Source: Pontivivens ytuae (lineage in GTDB: Bacteria; Pseudomonadota; Alphaproteobacteria; Rhodobacterales; Rhodobacteraceae). From it: a DNA stretch of 64,000 bases. Of the stretch, positions 52,887 through 61,990 are shown piece after piece (within the stretch, counting starts at the first letter, position 1; every line of letters starts with the position of its first letter). A program made the position numbers and the translations under genes. The notes under the pieces are model-generated. The model was not told the origin of the DNA. It searched no databases and was given only the letters and a program-made list of their open reading frames with translations. The stretch is taken from contig NZ_CP064942.1 in the NCBI RefSeq assembly GCF_015679265.1, forward strand, positions 2,016,001 to 2,080,000. Reading direction: 5' to 3'.

Positions 52887-53222
52887 ATGGCCTCCACCGA
52901 TACCGGCACCTACAGCTACTTTGGCCTGACGGGTAACGTCGAGACGACGGCGTCCGGCAGCCCGGCGCAGTTCAGCAGCGCCACCTTCACCGAGCGTGAC
53001 GGTTTCGACCTGATCTGGCGGCAGGAATACCTGCAGACCCAGATCGCCGAGATCGAGGACGATATCCGCGCCATCGAGCAGAACGCCAACCTCTCCGACA
53101 CGGAGAAGATGTACTCTATGCAGATGGCGATGAACACGTGGTCGGCGGTGACCAACCTGCGGACCAACATCATGAAGTCCGTGGCCGACACGCTGAAGAC
53201 CATCGTCCGCAACGTCGCGTGA
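52887..53222 (+). CDS. sctF: Type III secretion needle subunit, SctF/YscF-like
   Basis: 111 residues. The C-terminal segment MAMNTWSAVTNLRTNIMKSV then ADTLKTIVRNV aligns with the end of YscF-type needle proteins (NKWSVIYN...ST..RS.KD..Q.I), the part that packs inside the needle. The N-terminal half is longer than in YscF. It polymerises into the extracellular T3SS needle. A perfect GC-rich hairpin lies right after the stop. No other T3SS export genes are in the window. Confidence 0.68.
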   Translation: MASTDTGTYSYFGLTGNVETTASGSPAQFSSATFTERDGFDLIWRQEYLQTQIAEIEDDIRAIEQNANLSDTEKMYSMQMAMNTWSAVTNLRTNIMKSVADTLKTIVRNVA

Positions 53223-53229
53223 CCAATCG

Positions 53230-53251
53230 CACCGCGCCGCTTGGCGCGGTG
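53230..53251 (+). promoter_or_regulatory. GC-rich hairpin between needle and chaperone genes
   Basis: CACCGCGCC-GCTT-GGCGCGGTG forms a perfect 9-bp stem with a 4-nt loop, 7 bp after the needle stop. There is no T-run, so it is not a classical terminator. It may protect the needle mRNA 3' end and limit read-through to the next gene, giving a high needle-to-chaperone ratio. Confidence 0.5.
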
Positions 53252-53277
53252 CCTGATACCTCAGCCGGAGCCTACCC

Positions 53278-53727
53278 GTGCCCAAGGACCACGATGTGAT
53301 CCCTGCCAGTGGCGGCGGGAGGCCCGCTCGGCGGCGGCGCGGCACACGATCCGCGCCGCGCCTCACGGCCCGAGAGCGGGCCTACATGATGCTCGCGATC
53401 TTCGTGCGGGCCCAACATCTGCAGTTCGACGCGGCCGAAAAACTCGTCGCGGCACTGGAGGCGCTCGGCGAGGACGGCGCTGATCTCCGCTTCGCCAAGG
53501 CCGTGGTCCTCTTCCAGCAGGAGCGCTATGCCGACGTGCTCGAAGAACTGCGCGAGCTCGACCGGCTCGACCCAGCGGACACGACGGCCGGGGCACGGCA
53601 GAGCGATCGGCTCCAGGCCCGCTCCTACATGAAGGCGAAGGCCTGCTACGCCCTTTATGGTTCCCTCGACGAGGAAGGCCGCGCCTCCCTCGACTTCTAC
53701 CTGCGTCGCCGGCGGAGCATGCCTTAG
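53278..53727 (+). CDS. TPR-like protein, YscG-type needle chaperone
   Basis: 149 residues from a GTG start. After a basic N-terminus, helical repeat units are visible (ERAYMMLAIFVRAQHLQFDA, then ADLRFAKAVVLFQQERYADV), typical of TPR chaperones such as YscG, which with YscE binds the needle subunit. Position after the needle gene supports this. It could also be another small TPR protein. Confidence 0.55.
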   Translation: MPKDHDVIPASGGGRPARRRRGTRSAPRLTARERAYMMLAIFVRAQHLQFDAAEKLVAALEALGEDGADLRFAKAVVLFQQERYADVLEELRELDRLDPADTTAGARQSDRLQARSYMKAKACYALYGSLDEEGRASLDFYLRRRRSMP

Positions 53728-54230
53728 GGTGCTTGCCACCTCCCATGTGATGATACGCGCCGACATGTTGGCGGTGCATCTCCTGCGGCGCCGTTCGGAC
53801 GCGAGCCTTCGCAGTCGAGGTTTCATGTGGATCGAGAGGCGCAAGACGCTGGACGGGGATCGGTTAACGTCCTCTGATCCTGACTGTTTCTATATGCAGC
53901 AGTTGTTCTGTTGCTGGCTCAAACAGTAATGCCAGTCCCCATTTGGGGATTACTCGCACGATAAACAGCTTGTTAACGGTTTCGCTGTGGGGCGGCGACC
54001 GGACGCGATCAATGCCGCTTTGTTCGAGGTTGCGCTGCGTTCTCGGCGCGGCGGCGGACAGAGCGAAGATCAGCCTAAGGCGTCGTGTGGAATTGACGTG
54101 AAATCGCGTCCGACACAGTAAGCCGGATCGTCGCCCGACAGGAAGAGGAGGTGGTCTTTGGGGCCATGCCGTTAGGCATGGATGCGGTCGTCTCGGATCT
54201 GGAAAGCACCAATCGGGTGCGGGTGGGGCG
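53728..54230. other. Non-coding stretch before the autotransporter
   Basis: 503 bp with no gene I can support. The composition becomes less G+C-rich in the middle (around 53.9 kb). It presumably holds the promoter of the autotransporter gene. No clear promoter or terminator was recognised. Confidence 0.35.
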
Positions 54231-57200
54231 ATGATGATCGATTTGCATTCTGTTCTGAAGCTGCAATCAGCCATGAGAGATCGGGTGGCAGCGTTTATCC
54301 GGCTTGCATGTCATCTCGGTATCGCCATCGCGCTCCTGATTGCGCCGACGCAGCCGACCCAGGCGTTTGGCGGAAACGACTCGGCGGCAATTGATTTGCC
54401 TGCGACGGGCGGTCTTTTTCAATGTAGGTTGACAGCCCGAGCCATAACGGCCAGTGGCCCCTTTGATGTTTCTACGGAATACAGAATCCGAGTGGGTATT
54501 GGCTTGGATTTTGTTACATCTGTTTCTGCAGTTTTAGGGAGCGATGAGGTTACATTAGATTTATCTGCGAGCGAATCTCAGTTTCAGAATATATGTAATG
54601 TTGAAAATGTTCAAATATCGATTAATACAGATCTTTCTCTGGATGAAACTGCAGATAATTTGAGAAACGCATCCCTTCTGGAGATGAAAATTCGTTACAG
54701 AGGGCAAGATGGTGAATTTTATAGAGCAAATGCCGCTTTACGAGGCCAGTCAAATACTCAGGCATCGGCCAGCGTCGTCTCCATCAACGGCGATCCGGAT
54801 ATCACTCTCCTGTCTCAGGGCAGCGTTATCGCCAACAACGGAACGATCGACATTGGAACGGTGGAACGTGGCCGAGTGCAGTCGTTCGTTCTGGATGCGC
54901 GAAATGACGGCATTCTAGGACTTACACGCGGCACGCCGTCTCTATCCAACGAGTCGAATTTCGATTTCGAGTCCATCGCCTTCAGAAACAGAACTCTTGC
55001 GGGAGGCGAGTCCGACCTTGCTGCGCGGGTAGAGTTCAGGGCTCCCAATACAGGTCCATTTAGCTTTCGTATCAACGTACCCAACAACGATCCCGATGAA
55101 AATCCGGCGACGGTTACCGTTCGCGGTGTCGCTGTCGTAACGCCGCCGTCTGGCCTCTCGATTGTCCAAGCGGTCCCTTCGCCCACCACCGTCGACGCGG
55201 CGCGACCGTTTCGATTCCGCTCTGACCGACCGGGAACTTTCTCAGCCGGCCCGGAGTGCGATATTTCTCCAAGTTCCGGGACCGCGATCGCAGGCGTGAA
55301 CCAGGTCGATGTGCGTGGGCCCGTCAGCATTGGTCCTGCAGTGCCGCCGGGTACGGAACGGACCGTGACCGGATGCAGGATCACGTTCAGAAGTTCGACG
55401 GGTGACTTCTCCGACGATCTGACGATACCGGACTTCGTCATCGACAACCGGCAGCCGCTTTTTCAGAGAACGGATGGTATTCCCGATGTCGCGAGACGCG
55501 AACTCATAACCCGCATCTTCTTCTCCGAACCCGTGCGGGACTTCCAGGCCGAGGATATCATTGCATCTGGTGCAACTGTGACGCTTCCCGTCCCGTCGAC
55601 GGGCTTTCGTGATGTCCACCTGATCAGCGTGGAACCCATACGAGATGGCGAAGTCACGTTGCAGCTTCGGCCAAACAGCGTGTTCGATGAGGCCGGTAAC
55701 GGAAATCCAACCGCATCCATAGCTTCATTTGTGTTTGACGTATCCGACCCGGATGTGACTCTTTCGGGCAATCCTGCGACGGCGGCAGGACCATTCAACA
55801 TCACCATCGACTTTTCAGAGCCGGTCTTCGGATTTCAAGCCAGCGACGTCTCGGTGACGAATGGCCGCTTCGTTACCACGTTCGAGACCATTGCTGTGGG
55901 TACGCCAGGGGCGCTCGCGGCTGTAAATGGGCGCGTTATCCCGGATGCAGATGGCGAGGTTACGGTCATCGTTCCTGCAAACAGCGTGGAGGACCTGCTC
56001 GACAATCCGAACCCGGCCTCGAACCAGATCTCCACCATGGTGGACCTGAGCGCCCCTTCCGTGTCCATCTCAGCACTGACGGGACCTGCCAACGGCGTGC
56101 AGACGGCCACGATCATTCTGTCCGAGCCCAGTAACGATTTCACGGTGGAGGATCTGACCCTCGTCAACGCCACGGCTACACTCGCGGGCTCGGGGACCGA
56201 CTACACTGTTACCCTGACACCCCTGGCAGACGGAGCCGTATCTGTCGCGGTGTTGGAGGGGGTGTTCACCGATGCGGCTGGCAACCCGAACACCGCGTCC
56301 GACACCATCGAGCGGAACATTGATCTGTCCCCGCCCTTCGTCGCGATCGCACCGTTTACCGGACCGGCCAACGGGGTGCAGACAGCGGAAATGACGCTGT
56401 CGGAGCCCAGTGACGATTTCACGGTCGAGGATCTGACCCTCGTCAATGCGACCGCCACGCTGACCGGATCGGGCGTCGACTACGTCGCGACGCTCACGCC
56501 GCTGGCCGACGGACCGCTGTCGCTTACGATTACATCCGGGGTGTTCACGGATGCGGCCGGCAACCTCAACACCGCCTCGAATGTAGTGGACGGCAGCGTC
56601 GACCTGATTGCGCCCTCCGTGACCATCGCGCCGCTCGCTGGCCCCGCGAATGGAGTGCAGACGGCTGCGATCACGCTGTCCGAGCCGAGTTCGGATTTCG
56701 CGTTGGAGGATCTGACCCTTGTCAACGCGACGGCCACGCTCACCGGTTCCGGCGCCGACTACACAGCCACGCTGACGCCAGTGGCGGACGGGCTTGTGTC
56801 GCTGTCAGTGGCCGAAGGCGTCTTTTCGGATGCAGCCGGCAACCTCAATACCGCCTCGGGCGAGGTGACGGTTCAGGTCGATGTGAGCCGCCCGACCGTA
56901 GCCCTGGAAACGGAAACGACCGAGATCACGAGCCGTCCCGACCTGATCGTCACAGTCACCTTTTCCGAGGAGGTCACCGGTCTGACAGCAGAGGATTTCA
57001 TCCTTTCGAATGCGACGCTTGTGACGCTCACCGGAAGCGGTGCGTTCTACTCGGTCGCGCTGACCGCGGCAAACGGGGGAGACGTAACCATATCGCTACC
57101 GGCAGACGCGGTCGCCGATCTTCGGGGCAATCCCAACGTCGCCTCCGAGACGCTTTCGATCCGCAATGTGACGGTCGAGGTAACTCAGCGCCTGATCGCC

Positions 57201-58100
57201 CAGTTCATGCAGTCGCGCACCAATCAACTGCTGACGAACCAGCCTCAGCTCAGGTCTTTCCTCAGCGGTGATCCGGAGTCCGGGCTGGGTTTCGATATCG
57301 GCGAGGTTGCGGGTCTGCTGCAGTTTGCGGCCAACGATGTGGCGAGCGAAAACTTCTGGGTGCGTCTATCGAGCAGTTGGAGCAGTGAAGGCGATAGCGA
57401 GGCTCAATACGCCCTCGGCACTCTCGGCGTGCATAGCGAGGTGAGCGAGAACGCGCTCATCGGGCTGATGCTCCAACTCGATGATATCGAGCAGACGGAA
57501 GGTGGTGCCACGGTCGAGGGGTCCGGTTGGCTGATCGGCCCCTACATTGTTGCGCGCGCGCCCGATCACCCGCTTTTCGTAGAGGGCCGGCTGCTCTACG
57601 GCGGCTCCGCGAACGATGTGTCTCCCTTCGGGACGTACACGGACAGTTTCGACACCGAGCGGCTGCTGGCACAGATCGAGGTCTCCGGCGCGGTCAACCG
57701 TGGGCGCACCACTTGGCGACCCGCTGTGCGCGCCTCCTATGCCCGTGAGGATCAGGAGAGCTACGTCGATGCGCTCGGCAATCCGATCCCCTCACAACGG
57801 GTCGGTCTGGGGCAGGCCGCTCTGGGCTTCGATGTCGAAACACGGCCCTTGCTCGACATATTGGAAGGCGACCTGATGCTGAGGGGAGGTTTTGAGGCCA
57901 TTCAGTCCTTCACGGATAACAGCGGCTTCGCGCAAAGCATTGATCCCGCTTTCAACGGTGCCCGGGGCCGGCTCGATCTTGGCGTCGGTTACAGCTTCAC
58001 AGGTGATGCAGCGGTAGCGGTCGATGCCTTCTATGATGGCATCGGAGCCGGCGCATTCGAAGGCTACGGGGTTGGCGTCGGCTTTGAGATGAGGTTCTAA
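54231..58100 (+). CDS. Ig-like-repeat autotransporter
   Basis: 1289 residues. An extended N-terminus carries a signal peptide (hydrophobic ACHLGIAIALLIAPTQPTQA, cleavage near residue 46). The passenger has several bacterial Ig-like domains with the motif SEPVxDFxxEDI, including three tandem 93-residue units (about residues 605-883) with the recurring EDLTLVNATATL. The last 270 residues form a beta-barrel autotransporter domain that begins near FWVRLSSSW and ends in the terminal Phe of VGFEMRF. It should be a type Va autotransporter displaying an adhesin-like stalk. The N-terminal quarter is AT-richer than the rest, suggesting a recombined passenger. The ATG/ATG start pair at 54231/54234 is ambiguous. 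Confidence 0.82.
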   Translation: MMIDLHSVLKLQSAMRDRVAAFIRLACHLGIAIALLIAPTQPTQAFGGNDSAAIDLPATGGLFQCRLTARAITASGPFDVSTEYRIRVGIGLDFVTSVSAVLGSDEVTLDLSASESQFQNICNVENVQISINTDLSLDETADNLRNASLLEMKIRYRGQDGEFYRANAALRGQSNTQASASVVSINGDPDITLLSQGSVIANNGTIDIGTVERGRVQSFVLDARNDGILGLTRGTPSLSNESNFDFESIAFRNRTLAGGESDLAARVEFRAPNTGPFSFRINVPNNDPDENPATVTVRGVAVVTPPSGLSIVQAVPSPTTVDAARPFRFRSDRPGTFSAGPECDISPSSGTAIAGVNQVDVRGPVSIGPAVPPGTERTVTGCRITFRSSTGDFSDDLTIPDFVIDNRQPLFQRTDGIPDVARRELITRIFFSEPVRDFQAEDIIASGATVTLPVPSTGFRDVHLISVEPIRDGEVTLQLRPNSVFDEAGNGNPTASIASFVFDVSDPDVTLSGNPATAAGPFNITIDFSEPVFGFQASDVSVTNGRFVTTFETIAVGTPGALAAVNGRVIPDADGEVTVIVPANSVEDLLDNPNPASNQISTMVDLSAPSVSISALTGPANGVQTATIILSEPSNDFTVEDLTLVNATATLAGSGTDYTVTLTPLADGAVSVAVLEGVFTDAAGNPNTASDTIERNIDLSPPFVAIAPFTGPANGVQTAEMTLSEPSDDFTVEDLTLVNATATLTGSGVDYVATLTPLADGPLSLTITSGVFTDAAGNLNTASNVVDGSVDLIAPSVTIAPLAGPANGVQTAAITLSEPSSDFALEDLTLVNATATLTGSGADYTATLTPVADGLVSLSVAEGVFSDAAGNLNTASGEVTVQVDVSRPTVALETETTEITSRPDLIVTVTFSEEVTGLTAEDFILSNATLVTLTGSGAFYSVALTAANGGDVTISLPADAVADLRGNPNVASETLSIRNVTVEVTQRLIAQFMQSRTNQLLTNQPQLRSFLSGDPESGLGFDIGEVAGLLQFAANDVASENFWVRLSSSWSSEGDSEAQYALGTLGVHSEVSENALIGLMLQLDDIEQTEGGATVEGSGWLIGPYIVARAPDHPLFVEGRLLYGGSANDVSPFGTYTDSFDTERLLAQIEVSGAVNRGRTTWRPAVRASYAREDQESYVDALGNPIPSQRVGLGQAALGFDVETRPLLDILEGDLMLRGGFEAIQSFTDNSGFAQSIDPAFNGARGRLDLGVGYSFTGDAAVAVDAFYDGIGAGAFEGYGVGVGFEMRF
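56043..56879 (+). repeat. Three tandem 279-bp repeats in the autotransporter gene
   Basis: Three consecutive units of exactly 279 bp (93 codons) each encode an Ig-like domain with SGxDxx..TLTPLADG and EGVFTDAAGN. Similarity at DNA level is high in the EDLTLVNATATL stretch. The units can change in number by recombination. Confidence 0.7.
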
Positions 58101-58156
58101 CCTGGCGATGAGGCTCGCGGGAAGATGTCTCCTCCAGCGCGCCTAAATATCCCCGC

Positions 58157-58609
58157 TCAGTCCCGCACCACCTGAACCGAGCACTTGGCGTGCCGCACGA
58201 CGCGCGCCGTGTTCGGGCCGATCAGGTAGTCGGCGAGCGACGGCCGGTGCGCGGCCATGACGATCTGCGCGGCGGGCAGTTCGTCGGCGACGTTCAGGAT
58301 CTCCTCGTAGACCGTGCCGTAGCGGGCGATCACGTCGAAGCCGGTGCCGTCCGCCGCATGCTCGTTGCCGATCTGCTCCAGCCGCTTGCGGGCGTCCTGT
58401 AGCAGGTCGTCGACCTTCAACTCCTCGGATCCGCCGGTCTCGCCCCGGATGGAATAGCGCCAGTCAAGGCCGCCCACGACCTCCGGCACCACGGTCATGA
58501 TGGTGACCTCGGCCCCCGTCGCCTCGGCCAGCGCGAAGGCCTGCGGCAGCGCCTTGAGCCAGGACGACTTGTGCGACAGATCGATCGGGATCAGCAGTTT
58601 GTCCGCCAT
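58157..58609 (-). CDS. Universal stress protein UspA family
   Basis: 150 residues from the ATG at 58609 with GAGG upstream. The fold is visible: MADKLLIPIDLSHKS, TGAEVTIMTVVPE, AAQIVMAAHRPS and a C-terminal GPNTARVVRHAKCSVQVV that matches the nucleotide-binding G-x-x-x-R/V region of UspA proteins. It lies directly downstream of the substrate-binding protein and BCCT genes (gap of 4 bp), so it probably serves the response to osmotic or nutrient stress with them. Confidence 0.85.
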   Translation of the reverse strand: MADKLLIPIDLSHKSSWLKALPQAFALAEATGAEVTIMTVVPEVVGGLDWRYSIRGETGGSEELKVDDLLQDARKRLEQIGNEHAADGTGFDVIARYGTVYEEILNVADELPAAQIVMAAHRPSLADYLIGPNTARVVRHAKCSVQVVRD

Positions 58610-58613
58610 GGTG

Positions 58614-60416
58614 CTACCTCCGCTCCGGGCGCGCATAGAGCCAGATGAGCCAGCCGAACATGAGGAGCACCAGCGCCGTCATGAACGAGATGGCCGAGGA
58701 TGGATTGACCGCCGCGGGCGGCGACGGGAGCGTCGGCGCGAGCGCCGGTGCCGCCCGGATCGCGGGGTCGAGCCCGATCAGCGTGCCGAGCGCGCCGTTG
58801 ATCGCCAGCACGGTGTTGTCGGGCAGCGCCGCGACCTCGGTCGGGATCGAGGCGCCGGGGCCCTGCGGCCCTACCGCATCGGTATTCACGACGATCGGCC
58901 CGGCGAGCACGAGCTGCGAGGATAGTGTTTCGATCGCGCGGAGCTGACCGTCATAGCTGCCCGCCGGTATGCGCGCCTGCCGCAGCTGGGGGAAGCGGAC
59001 CAGCGTGTTGCCGCTGTCCCAGCCCTCCAGCGCCAGCAGACGTCCGTCCTCCAGCAGATCCTCCACGACCGCCGAGCCAATGGGCGCGACGACGAGTGCC
59101 GCATCCGCATCGCCCGGCGCGCCGTCGGCCGTCGGCGACAGCGTGATCCCGTCGAGCACCGCCGTCATGATCTGACCCGTGCGGTGGGAGGCCGAGCCCT
59201 CCGGCCCCGTCGCCAGCGTCCCGACATCGGCGAGCCGGCGGGTATCGCCGAGGCCGATCAGGTGGACATAGGACTGGCCCACGACGCCGAAGGCCTCGAA
59301 GGGCCGGGTGGCGAGGTCGCCATCCTCCTCCAGCTCCGTGAATTCGACCGCGGCGGCGAGCGCCAGCGGCGCACCGCCCGTGCCGACCACGCCCAGCGGG
59401 TCTGCCTCGGACTGCAGCAGCACGCGGCGGCCGGGATAGGCCTGGCGCACCGCGCGCAGGGCCGTGCCCGTCTCCGCATCTGCGCCGATCAGCGGCGAGT
59501 GGGCGACGACGACCGGCTCCGTCACCTCCAGCGCATCGTCGGTATCGATCAGACCCAACTCCGACAGCGCCGCCCGCGCGACCTCCCGCGGGGAGAGCGC
59601 GTCCTGATCGACGCGGCTGTTGAGCTCCTGCATCATCTGCGCGTCGAGCTGGCCCGACAGCCGGTCGAGCGCGCCCTGAAGCTCCGGAAACCGCACCAGC
59701 GCATCGGATCGGACGAGCGGTGCTGCCTCGTAGACCGGAAAGAAGTTCAGATCGTCCTCCAGCAGCACCAGCCCCAGATCTGCGATCTGCCCGTCGGTGG
59801 TGAAGACCTCGATCACGTCCACCGATCCGGCGAGCAGATCGTCGTAGAGCGTCGGCCGCTCCTCGGACGAGACCGTGCTCACCGATCCGAACTCCATGCC
59901 ATAGCGCGCCGTCATCGGGCCGAAGCCGTCGAGGGGGCGGGTCTCGAAATTCTCCTCGATCCCGATGGTCAGGCCACCGGCCTCTGCCACAAGGTCGGAG
60001 ATCGAGGTGACCCCCAGCTCCTCCGCCCGTCCGGGCCGCATGGCGAGGCCGTAGTTGTTGGCGAAGCCAAAGCGGTTGCCCCAGACGATTCCCAGCGGCT
60101 GGTAGAGCGAGCGCACCCGCTCCATCGCCGCATCGCCGTCCGCCATGGCGGGCTGGCCCAGCATGAGGAGACCCGTGCCGTTATACTCCGCATAGACGTC
60201 GATCTCGCCACTGCGCAGGCTCTCCAGGTTGACCATGGTGTCGCCCAGAAAGGTGCGGCGCGTCACGGGGATCCCGGCGTCCTCGGCGAGGGCGGCCATC
60301 ATCTCCGACAGGATCGAGCTCTCGCTGAAATCCTTGCCGCCGACGATCAGGCTGTCGGAGTTCTGGTCGCAGGCCGTGAGGCCCAGCAGCGTGAGGAGGG
60401 CTATGGCAAGTCTCAT
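58614..60416 (-). CDS. Two-domain glycine-betaine/choline-type binding lipoprotein
   Basis: 600 residues. It starts MRLAIALLTLLGLTACDQNS with lipobox LTAC. Residues about 22-290 form an OpuAC-type substrate-binding domain (GGKDFSESSILSEMM, EIDVYAEYNGTG). Residues about 300-560 form a second periplasmic-binding-like domain (PVVVAHSPLIGADAETGTAL). The end is a hydrophobic anchor (MTALVLLMFGWLIWLYA). Lipid plus C-terminal membrane anchoring and two ligand domains are unusual. It lies 5 bp after the BCCT transporter gene instead of an ABC transporter. The frame is open far upstream inside the BCCT gene, but homology and the lipobox fix the start at 60416. Confidence 0.8.
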   Translation of the reverse strand: MRLAIALLTLLGLTACDQNSDSLIVGGKDFSESSILSEMMAALAEDAGIPVTRRTFLGDTMVNLESLRSGEIDVYAEYNGTGLLMLGQPAMADGDAAMERVRSLYQPLGIVWGNRFGFANNYGLAMRPGRAEELGVTSISDLVAEAGGLTIGIEENFETRPLDGFGPMTARYGMEFGSVSTVSSEERPTLYDDLLAGSVDVIEVFTTDGQIADLGLVLLEDDLNFFPVYEAAPLVRSDALVRFPELQGALDRLSGQLDAQMMQELNSRVDQDALSPREVARAALSELGLIDTDDALEVTEPVVVAHSPLIGADAETGTALRAVRQAYPGRRVLLQSEADPLGVVGTGGAPLALAAAVEFTELEEDGDLATRPFEAFGVVGQSYVHLIGLGDTRRLADVGTLATGPEGSASHRTGQIMTAVLDGITLSPTADGAPGDADAALVVAPIGSAVVEDLLEDGRLLALEGWDSGNTLVRFPQLRQARIPAGSYDGQLRAIETLSSQLVLAGPIVVNTDAVGPQGPGASIPTEVAALPDNTVLAINGALGTLIGLDPAIRAAPALAPTLPSPPAAVNPSSAISFMTALVLLMFGWLIWLYARPERR

Positions 60417-60421
60417 CGCGC

Positions 60422-61990
60422 TCACTCCGCCGCCATCTTGTCGACATGGCCGCGCGCCTCCCGCGGACGGGTCCGATCGGGCCGTTCGCTGCGGATCGCG
60501 CGCATGAAGCCGACGATCTGGAGCAGCAGGATGACCGAAAACGGCAGCGCCCCCGTGATCGCCATCGCCTTGGCCACGGTGATCGAGCCGGTCAGCAGCG
60601 TGCCGGAGGTCAGCACCGCGATCAGCACACCCCAGACCATCTTGTGAAACACAGGCGGGTTCAGGTTCCCGTCCGTGGTCATCATCGACAGCACGAAGGT
60701 GCCCGAGTCCGCCGAGGTCACGAGGAAGATGAAGATCAGCAGGCAGGCGATCCCGCCCAGCAGCGCCCCCGCCGGGAAGTAGTCGAGGAAGGCGAAGAGG
60801 GCCGAGGTCACGTCCGCGAAGACCAGCTCGCTCAACCCGCCGCCGCCGAAGAGCTCGATATAGATGCCGGTTCCGCCGAAGGCCGCGAACCAGAGGATCG
60901 AGAACATCGTTGGCACGAAGATCACGCCCATGCAGAACTCCCGGATCGTGCGGCCGCGGCTGATCCGCGCGACGAAGATGCCGACGAATGGCCCCCAGGC
61001 GAGCCACCAGATCAGATAGGTGAGCGTCCAGCCGCTGGTCCAGCCAACGAGGTCTTCGTAGGGGAACATGCGGAACGCCATCGCGGGCAGCCGTGCGAAG
61101 TACTCTCCGATCGAGTTGACGAAGGTCTCCAGGATGAAGCGCGACGGACCGAACACGATCACCACGAGCAAAAGGGCGATGGCGATCAGCATGTTGAGGT
61201 TCGACAGGATCTTGATGCCCTTGTCCACGCCGGTCGTCGCCGACAGCATGTAGCAGACGAAGAGCACCGCCATGATAATCAGCGACAGTGTGGTATTGGC
61301 GTCGAGACCGAAGACCTCGCTCAACCCGCCGCGCACCTGCAGCGTACCCATCGTGAGCGACCCCGCGAGGCCGAAGACGACCGCCAGCACGCCAAGCACG
61401 TTCGCCAGCGTCCCGATCGGCTTGCCCTCCGGCCCGTTGAAGACCGACTTGAGGGGGGTCGAGATCTCCGACGTGTCGCGGCGGCGAAAGGTGAAATAGG
61501 CGATGACCAGCGCGCAGACGCCGTAGATGGCCCAGGCATGCAGGCCCCAGTGGAGGTTGGTGATCACCATCGCCTCCCGCGCGGCCTGCGGCGTGCCGCC
61601 CTCCATTCCCGGCGGTCCTTCGAAATGGTAAATCGGTTCGGCAACGCCCCAGAAGAGGAGGCCCGCGCCCATGCCGCCCGCGAACAGCATCGCGATCCAC
61701 GACCCGGTTGAGAACTCGGGCCGCTCGTCATCCGCACCCAGCCGGACGGAGCCATAAGGCCCGAAGGCGAGGTAGCCGCTTAGGATCAGGAACCCGGTGG
61801 TGATCAGTAGCCAGTACCAGCTGATCCCCGTCAGCATGTAATTCGTGAAGCCGAGGAAGACATTCGTCATCCCATCCGGGTCGACGAGACCCCATCCGCC
61901 GATGCCCGCGACACAGACCAGTGAAATGACGAAGACGGCGTTGAACAGAGGCGGGCGTTCCGTCTCTGCGCTGTCGGCATTCTCGGACAT
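60422..61990 (-). CDS. BCCT family (betaine/carnitine/choline) transporter
   Basis: This 522-residue protein has about twelve membrane helices. It has the BCCT signature GWTLTYLIWWLAWGPFVG, plus FGLDANTTLSLIIMA and WGLHAWAIYGVCA. It takes up trimethylammonium compounds with Na+ or H+. It begins the - strand operon BCCT - binding lipoprotein - UspA. The ATG at 61990 is the natural start (MSENADSAETERPP, cytoplasmic). A secondary transporter paired with a binding lipoprotein is unusual and may extend substrate capture at low concentrations. Confidence 0.92.
   Translation of the reverse strand: MSENADSAETERPPLFNAVFVISLVCVAGIGGWGLVDPDGMTNVFLGFTNYMLTGISWYWLLITTGFLILSGYLAFGPYGSVRLGADDERPEFSTGSWIAMLFAGGMGAGLLFWGVAEPIYHFEGPPGMEGGTPQAAREAMVITNLHWGLHAWAIYGVCALVIAYFTFRRRDTSEISTPLKSVFNGPEGKPIGTLANVLGVLAVVFGLAGSLTMGTLQVRGGLSEVFGLDANTTLSLIIMAVLFVCYMLSATTGVDKGIKILSNLNMLIAIALLLVVIVFGPSRFILETFVNSIGEYFARLPAMAFRMFPYEDLVGWTSGWTLTYLIWWLAWGPFVGIFVARISRGRTIREFCMGVIFVPTMFSILWFAAFGGTGIYIELFGGGGLSELVFADVTSALFAFLDYFPAGALLGGIACLLIFIFLVTSADSGTFVLSMMTTDGNLNPPVFHKMVWGVLIAVLTSGTLLTGSITVAKAMAITGALPFSVILLLQIVGFMRAIRSERPDRTRPREARGHVDKMAAE

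Noticed and set aside
59184..60647. Long + strand open frame antisense to the binding lipoprotein gene
   Set aside because: It is a shadow frame of high-G+C coding DNA, rich in Arg/His/Gln, with no domain. The - strand genes have lipobox and family motifs.
60417..61700. Extension of the binding lipoprotein frame far into the BCCT gene (1028 codons in all)
   Set aside because: The upstream part is a non-coding frame of the BCCT gene. The lipobox and the BCCT stop 5 bp away fix the start at 60416.
60446..61711. 421-codon + strand frame antisense to the BCCT gene
   Set aside because: Composition is His/Arg/Asp/Glu repeats typical of antisense frames. The BCCT protein on the - strand is unmistakable.
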